From: Cinnamomum chago
Lineage: Eukaryota > Streptophyta > Magnoliopsida > Laurales > Lauraceae
NCBI GenBank assembly: GCA_038049695.1
Contig: CP142452.1
Coordinates: 52,534,501-52,598,500, forward strand
Length of the DNA stretch: 64,000 bases
Direction of reading: 5' to 3'
Below are positions 46,606-59,798 of this stretch, in pieces. Made by a program: the position numbers and the translations under genes. The notes beneath the pieces are model-generated. The model was not told the DNA's origin and searched no databases. It saw only the letters and a list, made by a program, of their open reading frames with translations. Every line of letters begins with the position of its first letter. Position 1 is the stretch's first letter.

Positions 46606-47811
46606 TTCGTCAGTAAGGAATGTGAACAGCATATCGAGACCCAATTACAGTTGCTCGTGTACCGTCAGATGGTTCCTCAGGTAAGTAAGTGTAGATTTTT
46701 GGATAAACTTGGATTATTTTCCTAAGTCAGAAGACTCCATAAGCCGAATAAGTGGTGGACTTTATGAGATTTGAGGTGATTTTCAGTGGTGTAGCTACAA
46801 GAAGACGTGAAAAGTTAGAAATTTCGCAGATATTGATGAACTTTTGTCGGATAAGTGTTAGATGGTTTTCAATGATTACAGAATGATGGTGAAGTCGATT
46901 TAGCAGGATGTATCAGTGGATGGTTAAAAGCATAGGAAACTAGTTTTCAGCAGCAGTGTAGAGAGAGTTGTATGTGGAACTGATTGTTACCTGATCACAT
47001 GATAGAGAAGATTTAGTGGACTTTACCGACTTGTAGAACATCGGTTTGGGTAGAGTACAGATACAAGCAGGAGAATCATCACCTATGGACAATGACAGTT
47101 GAAAGATTCAGAGAAGAATGAATTTGACAGAAGCACACCTCACGAAGTTTGGACATGTGGAGTAGCATGATAGTTAAGGTGTTAGCAGGTCTAGTCAGAG
47201 CTGGAAACCTACAAAGTTATGAACCGTGTGTTTTCAATGAGCAGATAGAGTGAGTGAAGTGTTCAGAGGACCGTCCAAACGTTTGATTGAATCAGCTTGG
47301 CATATGAAGGAGTGGCAGGAGACTTAATTTCGACAACTTTGACAGAGATGACAGAAGAGTACCGAGGACTGAACGACATTGCCTAAAGTAAGAGACCTCT
47401 AGTAATACTCAGCGTCACCAATTTTCTGAAGCCAAGGACAGATAGAAGGACAAGGCAATCTTTTAAGAGTTAGAGATTTCTGGGATTTGAAGAGTTTGTC
47501 AGAAAGCTATTCGGGAATTTTCAACAAGTGCAGCCATGTGGTGAAGTAGACCCAGCAAGATACGAGGCATTGGAAGTTAGGTTTCAGCAGCCGACTACAG
47601 AAAGGATCTATACTTGAATGTCTGACAACTGTTGATAGTTGACCGAAGAGTTCTACAGCGAGGATGACCCAGCGAGTTCAAGTGCTTCCGAGAGGACCAA
47701 TTTGGAGTAGTCGTTTGAGGTTTTGTTTTTAAAGTGTGGGATTAATGTCCCCACTTGTTTTTGGGTTTGTTTAGTTCATTTGGAGGACCAAATGTTCTAA
47801 GGGGGGGAGGA
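46606..47811 (+). other. B internal region, first copy (truncated)
   Basis: Starts at 'ttcgtcagtaagg', equivalent to about 52608 in the second copy, and runs to the polypurine tract AAGGGGGGGAGGA at 47799-47811. It is fused at its left to LTR1, so the PBS region is missing. No ORF over 60 codons. Confidence 0.85.
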
Positions 47812-49550
47812 TGTGAGAACCCGACCCCTAATTTCCTAGATTGGTGTTGTTTTATTTATGAATTAGTTTCTTTTAGTGGGATTAGTGTTTGTTGGGTTGA
47901 GTTTGTTAGCTATAATGGTTTTTCACTAGTTTTGGGGAGTTTTGAGTGCCTTTGTGATTAGTGGGACCATTTGGGGGTTCTTTTAGTGACTTTGCGCGTG
48001 ATTGGGAGATTATTCAAAATTTCCGATAATTCTTGTTTTAACCTCGTTTGACTTAGGTTGTTAATCTCTACAACTTGCGTGTTCACTCCGTACCCATTCG
48101 AAGCTCCGAAAATCAGTTTTTCCAGCCCTGGGGGCAAAATCGGTCTTTTCACATTGAATCTGGACCCAAATTTCAAGATCCCAGAACCATACCAAAATTA
48201 TACTTTTTGAAAACTAGATTTTATGAGAAACATATTTCCCTTCTGCGTCAATCGCACCCGAAGACCAAAAATCGATGTTTTAACCCTTGAAATCCCAAAT
48301 TTTCCATTATTTTGACCCCTTTGACCAAAAAGTTGACTTTTTCTGTGGACCCCAGAAGTATGTCAATATTGACCTTGTTGGAAACATAATCTTATACCGG
48401 ACACTTTTCATGTTTTAAGTTTCTTGATCCGAGGTCTGGAAAGCCCTCTAATTTCCATTGCAAGTTCTACTTAGTGTGAACCCCACCTCCACTTATTATA
48501 TAACACCACCCTCTCTTTCTCCATCATTTTTCCACTCTCCATCGACTGCAACTCTCTAGCTACAGTACCAGCAGCCATCCTTCTTCTTTTTCTTCCATTT
48601 CTCTTGCTCTAATGTAACCTCCAAGCCACCAATCCGACGAGGGAACTCCAGCAACTTCTTCCCCTTCACCTCTTCTCTCGTTTGACATCATTTTCGTGGG
48701 AAACCAAGGGGGGCAGCCCCTATTCCAAGCTTCTTCTAGTTGATTGATGACCCTAGAGGTAAGGACTTCTTTCCATCTTCTATTATTGAGCTATGGCTTT
48801 CCCTTAGGTTCTATTTCCTAGTTTGGTTTGGACCCATTCCTTGTTTTTCTTGATTTGCCATTTTAGGGTTTGTAATGGTTTATTTTGGGGGTTTTTGTAG
48901 AGATTGTTGATCTTGAGCTTGAGAGTGTGATTAGAAGCTTGGTTTGCTAGTTTGGACCCAAGGCAAGTGGATGAATGGGTTGTTTGAAAATTTATATGTT
49001 TTATTGAGAGATCTTGACTTTTCACTAATGATTCTTAATGTGCTTTATCTATTCTTTTTGCAGTGGTTTCTATTGCCTTTAAAGATGCATATTGATGAGT
49101 TTATTTCTCTCTTGTTCATACTTGGACATGTATGCATCATGTTGTCAAGATTTCAAATGGTTTCACATAAATGAGTTTTCTCTACCTTGAGATTGATTGT
49201 GAGTGGAAAGAATGGATAGGGAGAAATTTGAAATGAGGAGAATGGAAGTATTGAATGATGCATTTGAGGAGCTTTTTAGCTCATTTAAGGTCTTGAAAAC
49301 ATTGGTTTATATTTTTTTATTATTTCTTGTTAATAGCTCAATGGATCCTTGTGATTAGTGGGTTTCTTCTCTCTTTGGTGATTGAATGTAAAGAGATGGA
49401 GGTGTTTGGGATGGATGTTTGTGAAATTCTGATTGTGTATGGGAGGAGCTTTTAGCTCATTTTATTGTATGAAGATGAATGGGTATGAAGGGAAATGGTT
49501 TAAAGGAGAAAAAGGGCTCAAATATGGTTACAGAAGGGCTTCTCCGCACC

Positions 49551-49774
49551 TGGCGGTCAGCTGGCGATCACCTGCCGGCTAGCCGCCTGGTGACTGGAGG
49601 GTAGCCCCTGATAACTGAAGGCTAGCCCTTGATAATGGAGGCTAGCCGCCTGGTGACTGGAGGCTAACCACCAGATAACCGCACAGCCGCGATCACTTTT
49701 CCAGAGAGCTTCATTTCATTCCCAAAGGCGCGGTCAGCCACACGGTTAACCAGCGGCTAACCGCTAGCCAACCG
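49551..49774. repeat. GGCTAACCGCC palindrome cassette in LTR2 of B
   Basis: Interleaved GGCGGTCAGC, GGCTAGCCGCC and GGCTAACCGC in both orientations. The same cassette type is in LTR3 and in LTR A2. Confidence 0.85.
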
Positions 49775-50786
49775 AAAACACCCAGAAACCCTGAAATGAA
49801 TAGAAATGAAGAGAAATGGAAGGGGTTTCCATCCCAATCATTCGTGAACCCTTTTAGAGAATGATGGGGACTGTTCATCGGGAGATACATACGAAGCCCG
49901 TTTAAGAAGAAAACCACGTCACAAAGATTCATTGAAGTTTTGAATTCACAAAAGTGTATAAGGAGCCCGAAATGTCTTCAAATTCAAAGAGTACCAAGTC
50001 TATATCGAAATTGACATACGTGATCCCTATCCACCTTGAACTAGTCTTGAATCCCGATACTTGTCCTGAGATTTCAAAAGTTTTATAGTATTTCATTGTT
50101 CCCGAATTTATACTTCATGACTTATTATTCCCGAAAGTATTGAAAGTGTATTTGTAATAATTGCTAGCCCCGAAATGTATTGCATGACATGAAACGACAG
50201 TTGTGCCTTTGAGCACCCCCGTCCCGCCCGTTTATTTACTTGTACTTGATTTATTTACACATGTCTTGATTTCTGATATTTGACCTATGAGTCAGCACCA
50301 CTAAGCTTGGATAACCTTGTTAGTCTGATCCACTCACTTGGAGATTCTCCCTCACGTCCCTCCAGCTGTAGTTTGGATCTCGATGCCCGGTTTATTACCG
50401 TGGTCCCGTCCCGATACAATGCTCGCTCCCGTGGTTCCCGATACCCGGTTCGCTACCGTGGTTCCCGATGCCTGGCTTGCTACCGTGGCCCCGTCCCGTA
50501 TTATTATTATGTTTATATGTATATTTCGTTGAATCTCCTCACCTCGTGTGACTGAGATCAACGCCCCGATATGCTCTTGTCACTTCGGTGATAGAGGACT
50601 TAGCTTCGTGTGGTTTCCATCTTGCTAGTTCCCGATTCCTTGGATACCTTACATGTTTTATATTGCTTATTTGTTTTCCAGTAAATGATTCATTTCTTTT
50701 ATGAAAGTTATTATTTAAACAGGTGTTAATATTTTACAAGGTAAATTCAGTTATTGTCATGTTGTTTCCCGTTCCTTGTACACACA

Positions 50787-51600
50787 CATGTTTCAAATGA
50801 ACACTTGTTTTGCCAGATCCCTATGTTTACACATGTTTTAAATTAATACCCGATTTGTTAAATATCCATGCTTTTACATATGTTTCGAATGAACATTTGT
50901 TTTGCCAGATTTCTATGGTTACACACGCTTTAAATGAATACCCAGTTTGTCGAATACTCATGCTTTTACATATGTTTCAAATGAACATTTGTTTTGCCAG
51001 ATTTCTATGGTTACACACGCTTTAAATGAATACCCGTTCTGTCGAATAGTCATGCTTTTACATATGTTTCAAATGAACATTTGTTTTGCCAGATTTCTAT
51101 GGTTACACACGCTTTAAATGAATACCCGTTCTGTCGAATAGTCATGCTTTTACATATGTTTCAAATGAACATTTGTTTTGCCAGATTTCTATGGTTACAC
51201 ACGCTTTAAATGAGTACCCAGTTTGTCGAATACTCATGCTTTTACATATGTTTCAAATGAACATTTGTTTTGCTAGATCTCTATGGTTACACACGCTTTA
51301 AATGAATACCCAATTTGTCGAATACTCATGCTTTTACATAAATTTCAAATGAACATTTGTTTTGCCAGATTTCTATGGTTACACACACTTTAAATGAATA
51401 CCCGGTTTGTCGAATATTCATGCTTTTACATATGTTTCAAATGAATGTTTGTTTTGCCAGATCTCTATATTTACACATGTTTTAAATAAACACCCCATTG
51501 TCAAATATCTATGCTTTTATAGATGATGTAAATGAATATATGTTTTGTTAGATCTCAATGTTTAACTCATGCTTTAAATGAATACATGTTTTGTCAGTGA
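50787..51600 (+). repeat. 93-bp tandem array in LTR2 of B
   Basis: About eight units, each with 'catatgtttcaaatgaacatt' and 'tttgttttgccagat', then 'acacacgctttaaatgaatac'. Starts of the first phrase fall near 50877, 50966, 51061, 51153, 51248, 51336 and 51430. Absent from LTR3 by deletion; inverted copy at 33080-33650. Confidence 0.92.
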
Positions 51601-52240
51601 TCCACGATTCTCCACTCGTTTTAATTATATGTAGCCTTTGATTAAATAACATTAATTATCATATGTTTTAATTCTCAGCATATTTATTATCTTTTCATCC
51701 ACCTGCCAGACCGTCGTATCTAACCCACTACTTTTGGTACTCAGGTTCAGACTTCTTCGTCCCGAGATGAGTGCTTTTGTTGGCTGTGGAGTCATAGAAA
51801 GCAGGTGGTCTTGTCGGCTATGTCATGTAGACATTGAGCTTGACATCGGAGTTGCGTCATAAATGGGTAGTGGTTTATAACTTGTTATTATATGGCTTTT
51901 ATTAGCCTTTTCTTGGGATTCTTAATTAATGTACATTGATAATTGTAACTTGAACATGTATTGGAATGTAATATCCTGTACTGTCAGCTCTGTACTTGAT
52001 TTTAATGGTTTACTCCAGTCTGATATGGTCCTTGATATAATAGTTATATGATAGAGGTTGAGTACGACGCGAAATCCGATGGCCACGGACTCTGGGTCGC
52101 AATGCCCCGAAAGCTTCAGCAAAAATATTCAGAGTGTATTGGAATGTGTTGTCTTCACACATGCGGATCTTGGGAGAAAGACAAATATAATTATCCTTAA
52201 TCCCATTCACGCCCCGAGGTTCTGGTTTGGGGGCGTGACA

Positions 52241-53577
52241 GACTGGTATCAGAGCGGGCAGGTTTCTAGGAAATAAAACACTCTAGGAACCTTAAGACGT
52301 GTGGTGAGGACTCGTTTTCTTTTGTCTAGTTATTGTTTCTATGAGTTCGTGTTTGTTTTCTTCTAGTGGGGGAGACTATCTTTGTCTCCTTTTCTTGTCC
52401 TTGTTGTTAGAGAATTTGGGGGACCAAATTCCTTTCTAGTGGGGGAGAATTTAATGTCTCCGCACCCACATTTAGTACCTTTTCCTTGTTTTTGCGCCAG
52501 AGAGTCAGAGTTTTGTGGACTTAGCACATGTTTCTCGAAGGACATTGGCAGATTTTTCTACTTTTAGTTGTCACAGATGGAGCTAGAGAAGGAATTTGCA
52601 ACCAATTTTTCGTCAGTAAGGAATGTGAGCAGCATATCGAGACCCAATTACAGTTGATCGTGTACCGTCAGATGGTTCGTCAGGTAAGTATGTGTAGATT
52701 TTTGGATAAACTTGGATTATTTTCCTAAGTCAGAATACTCCATAAGCCGAATAAGTGGTGGACTTTATGAGATTTGAGGTGATTTTCAGTGGTGTAGCTT
52801 CAAGAAGACGTGAAAAGTTAGAAATTTCATAGATATTGATGAACTTTTGTCGAATAAGTGTTAGATGATTTTCAATGATTACAGAATGATGGTGAAGTCG
52901 ACTCAGCAGGATGTCTCAGTGGATGGTTAAAAGCATAGGAAACTAGTTTTCAGCAGCAGTGTAGAGAGAGTTGTATGTGGAACTGATTGTTACCTGATCA
53001 CATGATAGAGAAGATTTAGTGGACTTTACCGACTTATAGAACATCAGTTTGGGCAGAGTACAGATACGAGCAGGACAATCATCACCTATGGACAATGACA
53101 GTTGAAAGATTTAGAGAAGAATGAATTTGACAGAAGCACACCTCACGAAGTTTGGACATGTGGAGTAGCATGACAGTTAAGGTGTTAGCAGGTCTAGTCA
53201 AAGCTGGAAACCTATAAAGTTGTGAACCGTGTGTTTTCAATGAGCAGATAGAGATGAGTGAAGTGTTCAGAGGACCGTCCAAACGTTTGATTGAATCAGC
53301 TTGGCATATGATGGAGTGACAGATTTCCAAGTCATTCACCTCGAAGATTTTGCATTGGCAGGAGACTTAATTTCGACAACTTTGACAGAGATAACAGAAG
53401 AGTACCGAGGACTGGACGACATTGCCTAAAGTAAGAGACATCTGGTAATACTCAGCGTCACCAATTGCCTGAAGCCAAGGACAGATAGAAGGACAAGGCA
53501 ATATTTCAAGAGATAGAGATTTCTGGGATTTGATGAGTTTGTCAGAAAGCTATTCGGGAATTTTCAACAAGTGCAAC
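52241..53577 (+). other. B internal region, second copy, 5' part
   Basis: No gene recognised. It holds the leader after the PBS and about 970 bp homologous to 46606-47530. A 'gggggagaatttaatgtc' purine-rich block lies near 52442. It continues at 59799 after the nested A3/A4 insertion. Confidence 0.85.
52244..52255 (+). promoter_or_regulatory. Primer-binding site of B
   Basis: TGGTATCAGAGC three bases after the LTR2 end, complementary to initiator tRNA-Met. It fixes plus orientation. Confidence 0.92.
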
Positions 53578-54782
53578 TGTAAGACCCCGACCCGAGTGAA
53601 CCCGATTAGTGCTAGTTACGTTGTGTTTTAGTTCTAAGCGTGTTTAGTGATTTTGGCTAAGTTTGGTTTGGAATAGCTTTTGTTTTAGTTTTGGGCAATT
53701 TTGAGTGCTTTGATAACTAGTGGGGCCCTTTGGGGGTTCCCCTTATGACTTTGCATTTACTTGGGGGATTTTTCGGAATCGTCTTTAATTGCGTTCTTAT
53801 ATCGTTTCATTTATCTTATTGATCCCTACAACTTTCATGTTGATCCCGTTTCCATTCGAGGCCCCGAAACCCGATTTACTAGCCTCGAGGGGCAAAACAG
53901 TCTTTTTACACTAAACCTGTACCCAAAACTTGATATCCCCGAAACCCGCGAAACATATACTTTTTAGAAACTAGATATTTTGGTGATCATTTCTTCCTTC
54001 TTCGTCGAATTCATTTGAAGTCCCGAAAGACATGATTTCAGCCCAAAGAGTTCTTAAGTAGTGGGACCCATCCTCATTGCTTATATAAGGAGAAACCCAT
54101 CTCCCATCTCCATTTTCCAGCACAAAAGGCAGCCTAGGGTTTCTTGCAACCTTCTTCTCCTTCTTCTTGCTCTCTCCATCTCAATCTCCTACTAATCTTG
54201 CACCAACATCAAAATGGAGATCACCATTCTCTTCCTCATCTTGAAGGCTATCTTTTGATACCATTTGTGGAGAAACCTTTCAACTTTGAGACTTCCTTTG
54301 AGCTAGCTTTTTCCATTTGAAGGTCATCCAAGTAAGCAATCTTCTCCCTCTTCTAGATTTGTGTTCTTCTAGCCCTAGAGAAGCTCCATTTTCATTATTG
54401 AAAGTTCTATCCTTTTCATTCTTTGTTTGACCCATTTTAGGGTTTGTTTTTGGGGTTTTTGCTTGTAGCTTGGAGTTGAGCTTAAGAGGTGATTAGAGGC
54501 TTGGTTTTGCTAGCTTGGACCTAACGCAAGTGGATGATTAGGTGTTTTGAGTTTTAAATGATTTAGTGAAACATTTATGAATTTTTCATGCTTTTATTGA
54601 TTTACATTGTTGAAATAAATGCTCATAATGCATCTTGCTAGTTCATTTAATGTCTTGGAATCATGAATTTATAGCTTTCTTATCTCTAGTCTTGTGGTGG
54701 TTGTATAAGTGTTGAAAGGAGGGAAAAAAAGAAGGACCCAGCCCACTGCAGAACAGAACCTGGGTTATGTTCCGCAGTGTAC

Positions 54783-55000
54783 GCGGTCGACCCCACGGGG
54801 GCTCGATCGACCGGCGACACAAGGTCAGGCTCCCTGGGAGCCTGACCAAAACACTGTGCACCCATTTCAATTACAACTCCTGGTCGACCGGCCATGGGCT
54901 CGGTCGACCGGGCACACAAGGACCAGGTCGACCTGATTTTCTCAGGTCGACCGGGGCTGCTGTGTACGGGGTCGACCGGGCCTTGACCAGGTCAACCGGG
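54783..55000. repeat. GGTCGACC palindrome cassette in LTR A3
   Basis: Seven or so GGTCGACC sites. Some have decayed to GGTCAACC (54989), the change expected from deamination of a methylated CpG. Confidence 0.88.
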
Positions 55001-56228
55001 CCAACTGAGAAATCCTTGCTGGAAAGGATTTTTACCCTATTTTTGGATGGGCTTAGGTGGGACTTTGGCTACCCTTTTTGGACTCATTGGACTATATGTG
55101 AGGAGGTCTTGAGCCGACGTTCTTCACGGTTAGTTCGGTTGCATCAGAATCCAATCCAATTCAATCATGAACGGTATGGGACAATGCGATATCCTCCTTA
55201 TATCTATACACGAAGTCTATTTCCTTGGGTATCGCGAATCCTATCCCTTTCGGTGACTGAGTAGGCTGTACGGTGCTTCAGGATTAACATCATGCTTAGG
55301 ATGGACTGTTTATAGTTTCAATTTTTAATCGTACCATCTAGTATTATCTATAAGCTCATTTAAAGTTTTGAAAATCGTAAAGAGTATAAGGAGCCCGGAA
55401 TCTCTTCAAACTCAAGGAGTACCAAGTCATTATTATAATCGACATACGGGACCCCTATTCACCTTAAATAAATCTTGAAACCAATATTTTACCGAAATCA
55501 TAATAGTTCATTGTATTCCCTCATTTCCGAGATTTACATTACACGACTTGTTTTCCCGAAAGCATTGAAGTTACACTAGTAACAGCTACTTGTCTGAAAT
55601 GTATTGCACCACATGAAATGGAAATTATTCCTTGGACACCCTTGTCCCGCCTGTTCATTTACTTGCACTTGATTTACTTGTTCCTGTCTCGATTTGTTAA
55701 TTGAGCTATGAGTCGGCATCACTAAGCTTGGATAACGTTGTCGGTTTGATCCACCGACTTGGAGATCCCCCTCCCGTCCCGCCAACTACAGTTTGGATCC
55801 CAATGCCCAGTTTATTACCGTGGTCCCGTCCCGTATATTTATATTGTATATATGTTTTTCGTTGAATCTCCTCACCTTGTGTGACTGAGACCAGTCCCGT
55901 TACACTCTTGTCACTTTGGTGATAGAAGACTTAGCTTTGAGTGATTGTCATCTTGTTAGTTCCCGATACCTTGGATACCTTACATGTCTTATCTTGTTTA
56001 TTTGTTTCCTAGTAAATGATTTATCTCCTTTATGAAAGTTCTTGCTTAAACAGATTTCTATGCTTTCCAAGATATTTCTTTTATTATATGTTGTTGTATC
56101 TTTTCACTCTCTTGCCAGACCGTCGTGTCTGACCCATTTTCTTTGGTACTCAGGTCTCGTTGCCGGTTACCTTGCGGAGGAGGCGGTAGGTGAACCGCAG
56201 CCCCTAGTTGAGTGGCATGCTGATGATG

Positions 56229-59200
56229 TGTCGCGACCCCGAACCGGCCCCCACGTGACTGATCCGGAGTCGGGACATTAGTGGTGATGATGATCCACAT
56301 CACATCTGTTTAAATGATGACATACATTTATTTAATTTCCCACAGGTGTCCGTGGTGAGGATATCACAACCATAAATGAATATTTCTTTTAAGTGCGGAA
56401 GCATGTAGCAAATCAACTAGTCAGACTGTCTCTAGTCATGAAAGCATTAACATCAAGTATAAAATACTGTATCAGAATGAGCAATGAACTATAGCATGTT
56501 CTCCAAAAGTAGTTAAAGTTTAAACAACAGATCATTTAGTTACATCCCCAAAAATTTGAGGCCAACAAAGGCCAATATAAACAAAACAGTAATCCATAAG
56601 AATGGTTAAATAGAACCCCTCAAAATGTTACGCCTCTCTTAGCAACCCGATGTCTACATGACATCGTCGGCACGCCACTCGACTAGAGGTTGCGGCTCAC
56701 CTACCGCCTCCTCCGGCTCCTCCTCAAGGTAGCCGGCAACGGGACCTGAGTACCAAAGCAAATGGGTCAGACACGACGGTCTGGCAAGAGAGTGAAAGAT
56801 ATAACAACATATAATAAAGGAAATATCTTGAAAAGCATAGAAATCTGTTTAACCAAGAACTCTCATAAAGTAGATAAATCATTTGCTAGAAAACAAGTAA
56901 ACAAGATAAAACACATAAGGTATCCAAGGAATCGGAAACTAACAAGATGGCAATCAAATAATACTAAGTCCTCTGTCACTAAAGTGACAACAGTATAACG
57001 GGACGTTGAACTCAGTCACACAAAGTGAGGAGATTCAACGCAAATCATATATACAATATAAATATACGGGACGGGACCACGGTAGCGAACCGGGTATTAG
57101 GACGGGACCACGGTAATAGACCGAGTATCGGGATCCAAACTGCAGCTGGCGGGACTGGAAAGGGATCTCTAAGTCGGTGGATCAAACCGACAAGGTATCC
57201 AAGCTTAGTGATGCCGACTCATAGGTTAACCAACAAATCGAGACATATGCAAAATACATCAAGTTCAAGTAAATAAATGGACGGGGCAAGAATACTCAAA
57301 TGCATAACTTTCATTTCATGTCGGGCAATACTCTTCGGGACAAGTCCATGTTACTAGTGTAACTATCATGCCTTCGGGAAAACAAATCATATAATATAAA
57401 TCTTGGAATGAAGTGAAACAATGAACTATAACAATTTCGGGTAAAATACTGGTTTCAAGATCTATTTAGTGTATAGGGGTCCCGTATGTCGATTATAATA
57501 AAGACTTGGTACTCCTCGAGTTAGAAGACATTCCGGGCTCCTTATGCACCTTGAAGTTTCAACACTTCGAATGAAATCTTTGTGATATGGTTTCTTTCCA
57601 CGAATGGCCTCATACATTGTTTAGCAATTCTCCTTGCCATCGCGGGGTTCTCAGAGAATAGACCCAAACATTGAAATAGTTAAACATCGTCCCAAACATA
57701 GCCTTGCCCAACGGGGCCTCTCACTCGAGCGGACTGGAGAGTTCGCTATAGCGAGTCGCTCTCTGGAATGGCTGTCTGGGTGGGTTCGCTCGAGCGAAGT
57801 TGAGGTCGCTCGAACGAACTCATTGGGTCGAGCGAATATTTAAATGCGTTCGAACGAACAACTCTCTGGAATGAGTTCTGGGATGTCCGCTCAAGCGACC
57901 AAGGGTGCGCTCGAGCGACCAAGGGTGCGCTCGAGCGACCCAGCTACTGGAATGCTCCGAACCCTTTTCTGGACAGGTCGTTCGAGCAAAGTGTCATGGT
58001 CGCTCGAGCGAACTATCCAGGAACTGATTCCGGGCCAGTTCAGCTCCCCTCTATCCCTTCCTTCTACAACTCCCTTTTAGCCCCTTTTCTACATCAAATG
58101 AGGAGCGTAATACTTCAAGCAAACTACATCAAATCCTTTCATCACATTCATCCCATTCTCTCCTCCATCAATAACACATTTAATATAAGAAGGAAAGAAG
58201 AAGGACACCATTTCACATAAGATACATTTGGAACCAAACAAGAAGAATTAAATGCTATGAGCTAACATATCTTTAATGACCATAAATGCATCCTTTAATA
58301 CTCCATCAAGAACATTTATTTCCACAATGAAAATCAATAAAAGCATGAGAAGATCATTAATGTTTCACCAAACCATGTAAAACCCAAAAACACTCCAATC
58401 ATTCACTTGCCTTAGGTCCAAGCTAGCCAAAAATCAAGCCTCTAAACACTTCTTAAGCTCACTTCCAAGCTACAATCAAAAATCCCCAAAACAAACCCTA
58501 AAATGGGTCAAACAAAGAATGAGAATGATAGAACTTTCAATAATGCAAATGGAGCTTATCAAGAGATAGAGGGACACTAATCTAGGAGATGGGGAGGGTT
58601 ACTTACTTGGATGACCTTCAAATGAAGAAGGCTAGCTCTAGAGAGGTCTCAAGGTTGTAAGATTTCTCCACAAATGATATCAAGATGAAGCTTGTAAGAT
58701 GAGGAAGAAGATGGTGATTTCCATTTCAAGTTTGGTGCAAGATTAGTGTGGGTTGGAGATGGAGAAGCAAGAAGAATAAGGAGAGTTGCAAGGAAACCCT
58801 AAGCTCTCCTCTTGTGCTGGAACATGAAGAAGGAATGGAATGAAGAGTGGCTTCCCTATGTTAACAATGAGTTGGGTCCCACTACTAAAGGCACTAGTTG
58901 GGCTGAAATCATCTCTTTCAGGACCTCGGATGAATTCGACGAAGAAGGAAGAATTGATCGTCGAAATATCTAGTTTCCAAAAAGTGTATGTTTCGCGGGT
59001 TTCGGGAATATCAAGTTTTGGGGTACAGATTTTGTGTGCAATGACTGTTTTGCCCTCAAGGCTATGAAATCGGGTTTCGGGATCTCAAACAGGGACGGGA
59101 TCAACGTGAAAGTTGTATGGAATAACAATACCAATAAAACGGGATTAAAACCAAGAATGCAAAAATCTCCGATAAATCCTCAAGCACATGCCATGCCATA

Positions 59201-59369
59201 AAAAGGAAAACCCCAAAAAGGGTCCCACTAATCACAAGACAACCAAAACTCCCCAGAACTATAACAAAAGCTATTCCGAATCCAACTTAGCCAAAATCAC
59301 TAATCAAGCTTAGAACTAACACGCAACTTAATTAGTACTAATCGGGTTCACTCGGGTCGGGGTTTTACA
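56229..59369 (-). mobile_element. Solo LTR A4, minus strand, inside A3
   Basis: 3141 bp. In minus orientation TGTAAAACCCCGACCCGAG (complement at 59369) to GGGGTCGCGACA (complement at 56229). Flanked by TGATG (56224-56228, 59370-59374). An A LTR has therefore inserted in reverse into another A LTR. It carries a CGCTCGAGCGAAC cassette, not the GGTCGACC cassette of its host copy. Confidence 0.96.
57721..58013. repeat. CGCTCGAGCGAAC palindrome cassette in LTR A4
   Basis: Palindromes around CTCGAG recur across about 290 bp. Sequence and flanks closely match the cassette of the B solo LTR at 34651. Confidence 0.9.
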
Positions 59370-59798
59370 TGATGTCATTTAGATGTCTGGTTGCTACAAG
59401 AGACGTAACATTTTGGTAAAAACTATTTAACCATTCTTTTGGGTTATTGTTTTGTTTATATTGGTCTTTGTTGGCCTCTATTTTTGGGGAATGTAACTAA
59501 ATGATCTTTTGTTTAAACTTTAACTTACTTTTGGGAAACATGCCAATGATCATTGCTCATTCTGATACAGTATTTTATACTTGATGTTGTCTTCATGACT
59601 AGGGATAGTTTGACTATTTGATTTGCTACATGCTTTTGCACTTAAAAGAAATATTCGTTTATGGTTGTGATATCCTCACCGCGGACACCTGTGGGAAATT
59701 AAATAAATGTATGGTATTATTAAACTGATGTGGTACATCATTAGATCCCTATCCCGGACTGGCTTAGTAGGGGCCCGGTCCGGGGTCGAGACAGCAAC

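Larger units (their letters stand above)
47812..52240 (+). mobile_element. LTR2 of array B (full length)
   Basis: TGTGAGAACC at 47812 follows a polypurine tract, and GGGGGCGTGACA at 52240 precedes a PBS, so this LTR serves both flanking internal copies. TATATAA lies at 48497-48503. It contains a GGCTAACCGCC cassette (49551-49774), CCGTGGT/CCCGATACCCGG minirepeats (50390-50510) and a tandem array of 93-bp units (50787-51600). ORFs such as the 72-codon ones are conserved only because LTRs are copies. Confidence 0.93.
53578..59793 (+). mobile_element. Solo LTR A3, plus strand, containing A4
   Basis: TGTAAGACCCCGACCCGAG at 53578 to GGGGTCGAGACA at 59793, flanked by GCAAC (53573-53577, 59794-59798). 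Excluding A4 it is about 3.07 kb. The host sequence across the empty site matches the uninterrupted B internal copy near 47525. It carries a GGTCGACC cassette at 54783-55000. Confidence 0.95.

Noticed and set aside
50787..51600. Regular repeats resembling a CRISPR array
   Set aside because: Whole 93-bp units are repeated with no unique spacers; this is a tandem repeat in a plant LTR.
53578..59369. A 5.8-kb DNA transposon with inverted ends (TGTAAGACCCC at one end, its complement at the other)
   Set aside because: The inverted ends belong to two A LTRs in opposite orientation, shown by separate TSDs (GCAAC and TGATG).
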